Notes under the pieces: model-generated
Told to the model about the DNA's origin: nothing
Database searches by the model: none
What the model saw: the letters and a program-made list of their open reading frames with translations, nothing else
Part shown: positions 8,187-14,006 of the stretch, one piece after another
How positions within the stretch are numbered: position 1 is the stretch's first letter
Layout of the letters: every line of letters starts with the position of its first letter
Program-made: the position numbers and the translations under genes
DNA from: CAYMRB01 sp964392615
GTDB taxonomy: Bacteria > Planctomycetota > UBA8108
Assembly (NCBI GenBank): GCA_964392615.1
Contig: CAYMRB010000267.1
Span: 1-14,006, forward strand
Direction: 5' to 3'
Length of the DNA: 14,006 nucleotides

Positions 8187-8534
8187 TCATTCGCCGCCCC
8201 GCCGCGCGAAGCTCTCGCGGTCGAACTCCCCGTCGCCGCAGACGAAAACGTCGACCTTGAACATCGTGCCAAGGTGAATGACGTGGAAGCACGCCCGGTC
8301 CGCGATGGCCAGCTCGATCGCGGGCTCGGACGCGTAGTAGCCGGGCCCGATCTCCGCGACAAGCAGCGCGGAGTGAGCGATCCGGAGGTCGGCGACGACG
8401 TCAGCATCGAGCGTCGCACGGGGGAAGCCGTGAATCGAGCTCGCGAGCGAGCCACCGAGGTGGAACGGGACGCCGATTCTCTTCAGGGCGCCGCACACGT
8501 CGAGGGCGATGGCGAAGGGATCGGTGTCTGACAT
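8187..8534 (-). CDS. Truncated AbiEii/MNT-like nucleotidyltransferase
   Basis: This is a 115-residue protein with the nucleotidyltransferase signature GGSLASSIHG...RATLDADVVADL (GGxxA, then TxDxD metal-ligand residues), followed by FHVIHLGTMFKVDVFV, typical of AbiEii-type proteins annotated as toxins in type IV toxin-antitoxin systems. Family members of this kind that I recall run to about 180 residues, with a C-terminal TPEDTILAKLEWYR-like segment. Here the frame ends at FDRESFARRGGE, and that segment is not found in any downstream frame, so about a third is missing. The frame opens with TTG at 8558, but ATG at 8534 (MSDTDPFAIAL) is the better start. It follows the small partner gene closely (30 bases). 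The catalytic acidic residues are kept; whether it is active is unknown. It may be a decaying gene. Confidence 0.7.
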   Translation of the reverse strand: MSDTDPFAIALDVCGALKRIGVPFHLGGSLASSIHGFPRATLDADVVADLRIAHSALLVAEIGPGYYASEPAIELAIADRACFHVIHLGTMFKVDVFVCGDGEFDRESFARRGGE

Positions 8535-8564
8535 GGTCCGTCGAACGCAGGCCGTCAACCGAGG

Positions 8565-8831
8565 TCAGTAGCTATCCGTGTCCGGATCCGAGCCGAACAC
8601 GTCGATGGCGATCTCTCGAGGCAGAAGGACGGCAGCCAGACGTCGGCGAATGCCGTCTTCATCGGCGTCAGGGTGACGCCCACGGACGCCAGCCTCCGCG
8701 AGTTCGCGGACCGTGCGACTCATGGCGGAGGCCATCTTGAACTTCCGCGCGGCGGACATCCTTCGCGCGAGATCCACCAACGTGCTCTGCGCGTCCCGCG
8801 AGGTGTCCGTCCGTGCATTCGCATCCGACAT
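8565..8831 (-). CDS. Small partner protein of the nucleotidyltransferase module
   Basis: This is an 88-residue soluble, mostly helical protein (STLVDLARRMSAARKF, MSRTVRELAEAGVRGRHPDADEDGIRRRLAAVLL). Proteins of this size and pattern (RxLAxAGxRxRHPDA) are recalled from the position just upstream of AbiEii-like nucleotidyltransferases, which supports a paired function, perhaps as antitoxin or regulator. No DNA-binding motif can be pointed to with confidence. The ATG at 8831 lacks a clear ribosome site. A TACAAT hexamer on the minus strand (8838-8843) is close enough to the start to suggest a leaderless or very short-leader transcript. It is intact while its partner is truncated. The family is recognised by pattern only. 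Confidence 0.6.
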   Translation of the reverse strand: MSDANARTDTSRDAQSTLVDLARRMSAARKFKMASAMSRTVRELAEAGVRGRHPDADEDGIRRRLAAVLLPREIAIDVFGSDPDTDSY

Positions 8832-8837
8832 GGCGGC

Positions 8838-8843
8838 ATTGTA
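8838..8843 (-). promoter_or_regulatory. Possible -10 element of the nucleotidyltransferase module
   Basis: TACAAT on the minus strand, seven bases upstream of the ATG at 8831. No matching -35 was found at normal spacing, so this is weak evidence. Confidence 0.2.
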
Positions 8844-8989
8844 CGACGTGAGACGACCGCACGACAGAGCTCACCGCGGTGTCGGGGGGCCGTGTCGTTT
8901 TGGACTGCCGACCGCATCCTTGCGACCAGGCGTCCTCGACCCGGAATCAGGTACCCTTTCACGATACGACGAACGACGCGACACGGCGC

Positions 8990-9103
8990 GTGGCGGAGAA
9001 CTGGTACATCGAAATCGTCGACGAACCAAGCCCGCCTCTTCCGAAGCCGCAGCCCGGGCTCAGGAGCCTCTTCGCGACGGACGCGGAGCCCGACGAGGAG
9101 TAG
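8990..9103 (+). CDS. Possible small acidic protein, 37 aa
   Basis: A GTG start opens a 37-residue frame, VAENWYIEIVDEPSPPLPKP..., ending in an acidic tail (DAEPDEE) and TAG. It has aromatic residues followed by a proline-rich stretch, and third codon positions are mostly G or C, as in the neighbouring real genes. It lies alone on the plus strand between the nucleotidyltransferase module and the end of the large repeat protein gene. No ribosome site is evident upstream. I do not recognise a family. The frame extends upstream to an ATG at 8879, but that part looks non-coding. It could be chance. Confidence 0.3.
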   Translation: MAENWYIEIVDEPSPPLPKPQPGLRSLFATDAEPDEE

Positions 9104-9137
9104 CGGCAGCCCCGCACTCACGCTCTGCGCTAGCCGA

Positions 9138-10163
9138 TCACGAACCGCAGGTCGGCTGCGTCCCCTCCGGACACGCCAGATCGAACGACTCGTCGCCCTC
9201 GCCGCACTCGGGAAACGGCGCCGGCGGGCGCGGCCCACCCAGGAACCGATGCTGCGCGAGGTAGATCGGATCGGTCACGTCGAGCCGACCGTCGGCGTTC
9301 GCGTCGCCCGCGCTCGGGCAGAGCGTCGGCGGACCGCCGCGCAGGAGATCGTTGAGGATCCAGACCGCGTCTGCGAGATCGACCCTGGCATCCGAGTTTG
9401 CGTCGCCCCGCACGAACGAGCCGTAGAGACCGACACGGCGGATCTCGAGAGGCACGCGATGAATCGGCTCCTGCGTGGCTCCCGCCACCGTGATCGCGTT
9501 CGCGACCGGCTGCCCGCTGCCGCGAAGCCCGTCGCGGAATCGGACGAGCGCGGGCCCCGCGCCTGCGATGCCGATCTCGCCCGAGAGCGAGTAGCGCGTG
9601 CGCAGGATCGACTGTGCGACGCTCGGATCGAGAACGCTCGGCTGCGTGAACGACAGCACGACCGCGGAGACGACGCCGGCCTCGTCGCCCTCGCCGCCGC
9701 CGACGCCCGCGACGCCGCCGGACGACTGCGCCCCCTCCGTCTTCTCGAAGCCGCCGGAGAAGACGTCGCCCGCATCCGTCCCTTCGATGGTCGGCACGCC
9801 GACGAGGTCCAGCAGCGCGGAGCTGTGCGCGATCGACAGGGCCCAGCCCTGCACCGCGTCGACCTGTGGCACGGGAAACGGCACGATGTACGTCACGACC
9901 TCGATGATCTCCGATTCGTCGTGCCTCAGCTCGACGACGTTTCGCGGCCCCTCGCTCACGACCCCCGCGACCCCTCCAACACCCGTGCGCGGATTCTCCC
10001 GCACGGCACCTTCGGCGGTCAGGACGAGATCGAAGCCGCTCTCTCCGCTGCCGCACGGACTGCGGTGCCAGCAGTAGGGGTCGTCGCAGTCGACCAGGCC
10101 GTCCGCGTCGTCATCGACCCCGTTCTCGCAGTCCTCCGCGCTGCAGCCTTCGAAGCCGGCACA
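9138..10163 (-). CDS. C-terminal part of an amber-split MopE-repeat secreted protein, with dockerin-like tail
   Basis: The frame directly continues that of the gene upstream, from which it is separated only by the TAG at 10164-10166. It holds 341 residues: the end of repeat 11, repeat 12 (EDCENGVDDDADGLVDCDDPYC), a ~200-residue domain resembling the N-terminal domain of the other half (FDLVLTAEG, VQGWALSI, VVSAVVLSFTQPSVL, GSGQPV), and a C-terminal pair of calcium-loop motifs (GDANSDARVDLAD, GDANADGRLDVTD) in the planctomycete dockerin-like style, ending PAPFPECG and a Cys-containing tail. Its first ATG is at 10004, giving 288 residues with no signal peptide, so as a separate protein it would not be exported. 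It may be an inactive remnant of a split gene, or the gene is whole in the living cell if the TAG is a sequencing error or is read through. Confidence 0.7.
   Translation of the reverse strand, partial: CAGFEGCSAEDCENGVDDDADGLVDCDDPYCWHRSPCGSGESGFDLVLTAEGAVRENPRTGVGGVAGVVSEGPRNVVELRHDESEIIEVVTYIVPFPVPQVDAVQGWALSIAHSSALLDLVGVPTIEGTDAGDVFSGGFEKTEGAQSSGGVAGVGGGEGDEAGVVSAVVLSFTQPSVLDPSVAQSILRTRYSLSGEIGIAGAGPALVRFRDGLRGSGQPVANAITVAGATQEPIHRVPLEIRRVGLYGSFVRGDANSDARVDLADAVWILNDLLRGGPPTLCPSAGDANADGRLDVTDPIYLAQHRFLGGPRPPAPFPECGEGDESFDLACPEGTQPTCGS
9201..9410 (-). other. Dockerin-like pair of calcium-loop motifs (protein domain)
   Basis: Two GDANxDxxxDxxD loops about 33 residues apart, each followed by a short helix (AVWILNDLLRGGPP; PIYLAQHRFLGGP) and a Pro-rich close (PAPFPECG). 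This is the type-I dockerin-like ending seen in many planctomycete secreted proteins; the first helix region ends in LLRGGPP and the second in FLGGPRPP. Confidence 0.75.
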
Positions 10164-11144
10164 CTAGGGATCGTCGCAGTCGACGAGGCCGTCGACGTCG
10201 TTGTCCACGCCGTCGCTGCATCGCTCCCCGCGGCAGCGCGCTCGCGTCTGACAATCGAAGTCGTCGCAGTCGATGTGCCCGTCCCGATCGTTGTCGACAC
10301 CGTCGTCGCAGAGCTCCGGCCCGGGACACGGACCGCGACCGCGGCACTGCTCGTCGTCGCAGTCGACGAGACCGTCCTCGTCGTTGTCGATCCCGTCGTC
10401 GCAAAGCTCCGGGTCTCGGCAAATCGCGAGAGTCTCGCAGTCCGAATCGTCGCAGTCGGTCAAGCCGTCGTGATCGTTGTCCCTCCCGTCGGCGCAGCGC
10501 TCGGGGCCCGGACACGGCCCGACGCCGCGGCATTGCGAATCGTCACAGTCGACGAGACCGTCGTCGTCGTTGTCGATGCCGTCCCCGCAATCCTCCGGGA
10601 CGACGCAGGCCGGCCCGTCCGCGCACTGGGGGTCGTCACAGTCCGCCAGACCATCGCCGTTGTTGTCTTCCCCGTCGCCACACGCTTCGAAGGCGCCGCA
10701 GAAGATGGTGCCGAGACAATCCGGATCGTCGCAGTCGACGAGGCCGTCGTCGTCGTTGTCGACGTGGTCGATGCAGAGCTCGATGACGGGACACGGATCG
10801 ATGCCCCCGCAGTCGCGGTCCTCGCAGTCGACGAGGCCGTCGTTGTCGTTGTCGACACCGTCGTCGCAATCCTCGCGCGCCAGGCAGAACGGATGGCGAT
10901 CGCAATCGGCGTCGGCGCAGTCCGCAGCGCCATCGCGATCGTTGTCGAGACCGTCGCCGCAGATCTCGACGGGCGGGCACGAAGGATCGCCGAAGCACTG
11001 CGAGTCATCGTAGTCGACGGCGCCGTCGCCGTCGTTGTCGATCCCGTCGTCGCAGATCTCCGCGGGCAGAGGCGGCCGGCAGTCCAGGTCGGCCGCATCG
11101 GCGAAGCCATCGAGGTCGTTGTCGACGCCGTCGTCGCAGATCTC
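10056..11144 (-). repeat. Twelve tandem MopE-like ~30-residue repeats
   Basis: The unit is about 30 residues, of the form ExCxDGxDNDxDGLxDCxDxxC...C. Twelve copies run from residue 217 of the N-terminal part through the amber codon (in copy 11) to just after it. Each copy has a DNDxDG acidic loop and two to four cysteines, as in the MopE-type putative metal-binding repeat. Early copies 1-3 are diverged (for example GFADAAD), later ones more uniform, such as GLVDCDD. Confidence 0.85.
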
Positions 11145-11792
11145 GGGATCGGGAGCCCCCCCCACGCCGATCTCGCGATGCTCGCGATCGGGATCGGCGG
11201 TCGATCCGCCGACGGTCAAGACAACATCGACAGGCTGCCCACTACCGATCAGACCGTTCACGTAGCGGGCGAATCCGCTCCGCGGAGCCTCCGTTACGCG
11301 CGCCAGGCAATCGACGCGGCCGACGCGGTAGCGGTGACCGAGCGGGAGGACGGTCGGCGAGATGAAGGACAGAACCGCGGCCTGCACGACGCCCTCCCGG
11401 CCTTCGTTGCGCGCCGGATCGATGACGTGAAAGACGAAGAAGCCGTCCGGGTCGAGGGCCCCGCCCAGGCTCCGCCGCGCGGTGACGGCACCTTCGACCG
11501 AGAGGGACTGGATCTCGAAGCCGGCGATCCAGACGCCGAGCGACCACCCCTGCACCTCGCCGCGGTCGCTCTGCATCGTGCCGAGATCGAGGTGGATCGA
11601 AAACGGCACCGTCTCGCCGGGCTCCCCGACGATCACGGAAGTCTCCTCGAGATCCGGAACGAGCGGGCTCTCGAGGACGAAGCCGAAGTCGTGCGATTCG
11701 ATCGACCACACGAGCGCGGGAAACAGGAGGGCCCCCACCAAGGCGCACGGCACGAGGACATGCCGCATCGGGAAGACGCGCTGGGTCTGCAT
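10164..11792 (-). CDS. Secreted MopE-repeat protein, N-terminal part (amber-truncated)
   Basis: These 542 residues start at the ATG at 11792, placed seven bases after a GAGGAG ribosome site. A signal peptide (PMRHVLVPCALVGALLFPALVWS) is followed by a ~175-residue domain (FGFVLESP, VQGWSLGV, VVQAAVLSFISPTVL, GSGQPVDVVLTVGG). From residue 217 on it is MopE-like repeats, rich in Asp and Cys, likely to bind calcium or another metal outside the cell. The frame stops with TAG inside repeat 11, where other copies often have Gln (DDPQC, DDSQC), so a CAG-to-TAG change explains it. The same frame then continues open for 341 more codons to a proper TGA. The gene follows the barrel protein by 62 bases on the same strand. 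Function is unknown; it looks like a cell-surface or matrix protein. Confidence 0.85.
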   Translation of the reverse strand: MQTQRVFPMRHVLVPCALVGALLFPALVWSIESHDFGFVLESPLVPDLEETSVIVGEPGETVPFSIHLDLGTMQSDRGEVQGWSLGVWIAGFEIQSLSVEGAVTARRSLGGALDPDGFFVFHVIDPARNEGREGVVQAAVLSFISPTVLPLGHRYRVGRVDCLARVTEAPRSGFARYVNGLIGSGQPVDVVLTVGGSTADPDREHREIGVGGAPDPEICDDGVDNDLDGFADAADLDCRPPLPAEICDDGIDNDGDGAVDYDDSQCFGDPSCPPVEICGDGLDNDRDGAADCADADCDRHPFCLAREDCDDGVDNDNDGLVDCEDRDCGGIDPCPVIELCIDHVDNDDDGLVDCDDPDCLGTIFCGAFEACGDGEDNNGDGLADCDDPQCADGPACVVPEDCGDGIDNDDDGLVDCDDSQCRGVGPCPGPERCADGRDNDHDGLTDCDDSDCETLAICRDPELCDDGIDNDEDGLVDCDDEQCRGRGPCPGPELCDDGVDNDRDGHIDCDDFDCQTRARCRGERCSDGVDNDVDGLVDCDDP

Positions 11793-11799
11793 ATCGAAT

Positions 11800-11805
11800 C
11801 TCCTC
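11800..11805 (-). promoter_or_regulatory. Ribosome binding site of the MopE-repeat gene
   Basis: GAGGAG on the minus strand, seven bases from the ATG at 11792. It favours this start over the in-frame ATG eight codons later, which is also followed by a signal-like stretch. Confidence 0.65.
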
Positions 11806-11854
11806 GTCCATCAAGAATCGTACGCGAGCGACGCGGCTCGCCGTCCGCGCTGCC

Positions 11855-13435
11855 TCACCAATTGTCCAGCCGCACCCGCCTCTCCCCCGTCGCCGTCTTC
11901 ACGACGAGCGCCTTGCGCCGCCGCACGTCGTCGCGCCGCGCGATCGCCAGATCGAGCTGCACGAGCGCGCGCAGCAGGAACCCGACGCCGTCGACCGCCT
12001 CGTAGTACGGCTTCGCGGGATGACCGCGGAAGAGGCCGTTCGCCTCGAGCGACGTCACCGCGACCTCGGCGAGCCGCCGCGCCAGCGCGAAGTAGCGCTC
12101 CTCGCCCGTCCGCGCCCACAGGTGCAGGAAGAACGACACCGTGCGGCCGTACTTGCCCGCGTGCGCACCGTGCGGCGCGTACTCCTTTGCCCAGCCTTCG
12201 TACCAGCTCGCGGCGTCGCACGATCGCGGCGGCAGGTTGGCCGCGATCCACGTCGCGAAACGCTTGGCTGTCTCGAGGAGTACCGCGTCGCCGCTCGCCT
12301 CGTACGCCAGTACGTACGCCTGCGCGGTGTAGATCGGCATCTGGTAGCCGAACACGTACGGCTCCCAGAGATCGAGCGCTCCACGCGGCTCGTACATCGC
12401 GTATCCGCTGGTCGTGCGCGGACCCGGCACCGCTGTGCCGTCGAGGTTCAACGTGCCGTGGAACTTGCCGGTGGCCGCGTCGACGCCGTAGCGCGCGTAG
12501 GCCTTCAGATAGGCGACCGCTTGATCGCGAAACGCGTCGTCCTGCGTCAGCCGCCACGCTTCCAGCAGCGCGAGGCAGTACGGCCCGGTGATGCTCGTGA
12601 CGAAGTGCGAGCCGTCGAATCGACCCTTGCCGGCGTTCGGTCGATCGGGAAAGAGGTCGGTCGTCTTGTTGCGACGAGCCCAGTAGTAGTCGGCCAATAG
12701 ACGCGCGCGCTCGAGCCAGACCTTCTCCGACGTCTTCGCGTGCAGGAACGCGAACGCGTGGATGAACGCGCCGGCGCTCATCGCGAAGTCGCATCCGCGC
12801 TGCCCGTCCGCGTGGCGGTTGATCTCGCCGGTCGCCTTGTCGATCACGTGCCACTTCCAACAGGCCTCGATCTCGCGCCGCACCGCCGCCTTGTCGACCT
12901 CCCAGAGGAGATCCCACACGATGCGATGCGTTGAGTGGATCTCGTGGTGGTTGCCCGCGTGACCGTCGAGCACGTCGCGGTACACGTCGTAGTGCCGATG
13001 CCACCCCCACCAGAAGAGCCCCTTGTCGTCGACGAGGTGCTTCATGTACCAGCCGACGGACCGGCGCGCGAACGCCGCGTACGACGCGTCGCCGGTGACG
13101 TCAGCCAAGAGGCGCATGACATCGAAGAGCGGCTGATCGGCGACGAGATTGGCGCCGGCCGGATTGCGACGCTCGCGCCGCGTCACGCGCCAGCGCTCGT
13201 CGAGCGGCAGCGGGTTCTCGGGGCACGTGCGCGTCTCGACGTCGAGGATGCTGACGAGGATCGGCGAACGCGTCTCGCCGTAGCGGTCGGTACCGTGCTC
13301 GCGCAGCAGGTCGACGCAGGTGCGGGCGCGGGCGAGGAAGGACGTGGGCGCGGAAGACGGAGCGGCGGCGTCCTGAGCACACACTGACGCCGTGCAACTC
13401 GCGGCCAGAACGATGGACAGAAGGTGGTTTCTCAC
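11855..13435 (-). CDS. Secreted (alpha/alpha)-barrel protein, probable polysaccharide-active enzyme
   Basis: This is a 526-residue protein with a Sec signal peptide (MRNHLLSIVLAASCTASVCA, cleavage near residue 20). The body is built of repeated helical hairpins with TGD-type turns: LFDVMRLLADVTGDASY, FAFLHAKTSEKVWLERA, CLALLEAWRLTQDDAFRD, AYVLAYEASGDAVLLETA, FFLHLWARTGEERYFALA. This is the hallmark of an (alpha/alpha)-barrel, the fold of unsaturated glucuronyl hydrolases, epimerases and several lyases. Conserved-looking stretches are RYGETRSPILVS, WHRHYDVYRD and GLFRGHPAKPYYEAVDGVGFLL. A carbohydrate substrate is likely, but the exact family is not recognised. The GTG at 13435 overlaps the stop of the preceding gene as GTGA, with GGGAG nine bases upstream, so translation is probably coupled to the membrane protein. 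Confidence 0.8.
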   Translation of the reverse strand: MRNHLLSIVLAASCTASVCAQDAAAPSSAPTSFLARARTCVDLLREHGTDRYGETRSPILVSILDVETRTCPENPLPLDERWRVTRRERRNPAGANLVADQPLFDVMRLLADVTGDASYAAFARRSVGWYMKHLVDDKGLFWWGWHRHYDVYRDVLDGHAGNHHEIHSTHRIVWDLLWEVDKAAVRREIEACWKWHVIDKATGEINRHADGQRGCDFAMSAGAFIHAFAFLHAKTSEKVWLERARLLADYYWARRNKTTDLFPDRPNAGKGRFDGSHFVTSITGPYCLALLEAWRLTQDDAFRDQAVAYLKAYARYGVDAATGKFHGTLNLDGTAVPGPRTTSGYAMYEPRGALDLWEPYVFGYQMPIYTAQAYVLAYEASGDAVLLETAKRFATWIAANLPPRSCDAASWYEGWAKEYAPHGAHAGKYGRTVSFFLHLWARTGEERYFALARRLAEVAVTSLEANGLFRGHPAKPYYEAVDGVGFLLRALVQLDLAIARRDDVRRRKALVVKTATGERRVRLDNW

Positions 13436-13884
13436 GTCGACAGACTCCCGGTGCTCTCCGCCGCCTCCTCGCGCTCCGGCTGCACCGCGTCATGCAGATC
13501 CCGCAGCGCCTGCTCAAGTCGGTCGAGGCGCGCATCCGTCGTATTCGCGTACCGCACGAAGTAGGCAACGAGGTTCATGAGGGGGCCGAGAAACACCCCG
13601 CATAGCACGATGCTGGATCCGGCGCCGAGCGAGAGCAAGACGAGCGCGACGACGAGAAGAAAAGCACTGAACCACAGCGTGTACTTCACCACGGGCCAGT
13701 GCGGCCCTCGCAGCGCCGGATCGATCCGCGGTGGCGGGATCTTCCAATTGATCGGCTTCGGCTCCGGTCGCGGCTTCGGCTCCGGAGGCAACGCGCTCTT
13801 GCGCAGCGCGTCGATCGTCTCCTGCAGCCGATCCATACGCTCACGCTCCGCCCGAAACCAGGCGCCCCTGCGTCCCTCGCTCAT
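13432..13884 (-). CDS. Small two-helix membrane protein with coiled-coil ends
   Basis: This is a 150-residue protein. An N-terminal charged helix (RAERERMDRLQETIDALRKS) is followed by a Pro/Lys-rich linker (PEPKPRPEPKPINWKIPPP), then two transmembrane segments: YTLWFSAFLLVVALVLLSLG, and SIVLCGVFLGPLMNLVAYF. A C-terminal helix (ARLDRLEQALRDLHDAVQ) could pair with the first one as a coiled coil in the cytoplasm. No family is recognised. The ATG at 13884 is chosen because a GGAGGG ribosome site lies six bases upstream; the frame is open to 14004, but those residues come from the odd low-complexity window end and are not credible. Its stop overlaps the start of the barrel protein gene (GTGA). Confidence 0.7.
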   Translation of the reverse strand: MSEGRRGAWFRAERERMDRLQETIDALRKSALPPEPKPRPEPKPINWKIPPPRIDPALRGPHWPVVKYTLWFSAFLLVVALVLLSLGAGSSIVLCGVFLGPLMNLVAYFVRYANTTDARLDRLEQALRDLHDAVQPEREEAAESTGSLST

Positions 13885-13890
13885 CCTCTG

Positions 13891-13896
13891 CCCTCC
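13891..13896 (-). promoter_or_regulatory. Ribosome binding site of the two-helix membrane protein
   Basis: GGAGGG on the minus strand, six bases from the ATG at 13884. It decides the start against the longer open frame. Confidence 0.65.
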
Positions 13897-13938
13897 GTGT
13901 ACCGTTGCCGATCGACCAAGCCGCCGCCTCGACCTTGC

Positions 13939-14006
13939 GTGTTTTTGGGGGTTTTGGCCGGTGGGGGCGCAAACACCAAAAAACACAACAAAAAACAACA
14001 CCAACC
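13939..14006. other. Low-complexity window end, G/T-rich then A/C-rich
   Basis: The sequence becomes GTGTTTTTGGGGGTTTTGG and then runs of A and C (CCAAAAAACAC, AACAAAAAACAACACC). The two sides are roughly complementary (GTGTTTTTGG against CCAAAAAACAC), so a hairpin could form. The composition is unlike the rest of the window. It may be a contig-end artefact; no gene is called in it. Confidence 0.55.

Noticed and set aside
10056..11144. Possible CRISPR array, because of regular ~93-base repeats
   Set aside because: The repeats are in-frame and coding with no unique spacers; they vary like protein repeats.
8673..12005. Very long plus-strand open frame (1,110 codons) opposite the MopE-repeat gene
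   Set aside because: It is the antisense of the Asp/Cys repeats (VVAVDEAV-like periodicity), starts in unrelated sequence, and the minus-strand frame has a signal peptide, ribosome site and recognisable domains.
13885..14004. N-terminal extension of the membrane protein into the window end (MVLFFVVFFGV...)
   Set aside because: The apparent hydrophobic start is encoded by the odd low-complexity sequence, and a ribosome site sits before the ATG at 13884.

Overview
The window is very GC-rich and reads as part of a Planctomycetota chromosome, probably a contig from a metagenome-assembled genome. This assignment is inferred from style: a secreted protein with a GDAN-type dockerin-like tail, MopE-like DNDxDG repeats, a lipoprotein with FG-GAP and ASPIC/UnbV domains, and large secreted proteins of unknown function. 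No rRNA, tRNA, CRISPR array, transposase or integrase was seen. All real genes except the first (and possibly one tiny ORF) are on the minus strand.

Layout from left to right: (1) a plus-strand GNAT acetyltransferase (31-531) converges with (2) a tight minus-strand operon, read as discrete acyl carrier protein (5597-5836), then a giant lipoprotein (1546-5592) with seven FG-GAP calcium loops, an ASPIC/UnbV domain and three tandem ~215-residue TPR-like modules, then a DUF1702/UnbL-family protein (549-1538). UnbL and UnbV are the conserved 'unknown' families of enediyne warhead cassettes. Here they sit with an ACP and without any PKS, thioesterase or UnbU in view, which is the most interesting system in the window. 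(3) A 388-bp gap separates this operon from an upstream gene for a 596-aa secreted protein of uncertain family (6225-8015). (4) Next is a two-gene module: a small partner protein (8565-8831) and a C-terminally truncated AbiEii/MNT-like nucleotidyltransferase (8187-8534). (5) A ~300-bp gap follows, with a possible 37-codon plus-strand ORF.

(6) The right third holds a minus-strand series: a small two-helix membrane protein (13432-13884), overlapping by GTGA a secreted (alpha/alpha)-barrel protein (11855-13435), followed 62 bp later by a very large secreted repeat protein (11792 down to 9138). The last gene has 12 MopE-like repeats flanked by two copies of the same ~180-residue domain and ends in a dockerin-like pair. 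It is interrupted by one in-frame amber codon at 10164-10166, inside repeat 11, so it appears as a 542-aa and a C-terminal fragment. The last ~70 bases of the window are G/T- and A/C-rich low-complexity sequence unlike the rest and may be a contig-end artefact.

Family assignments come from reading motifs by eye; no database search was possible.
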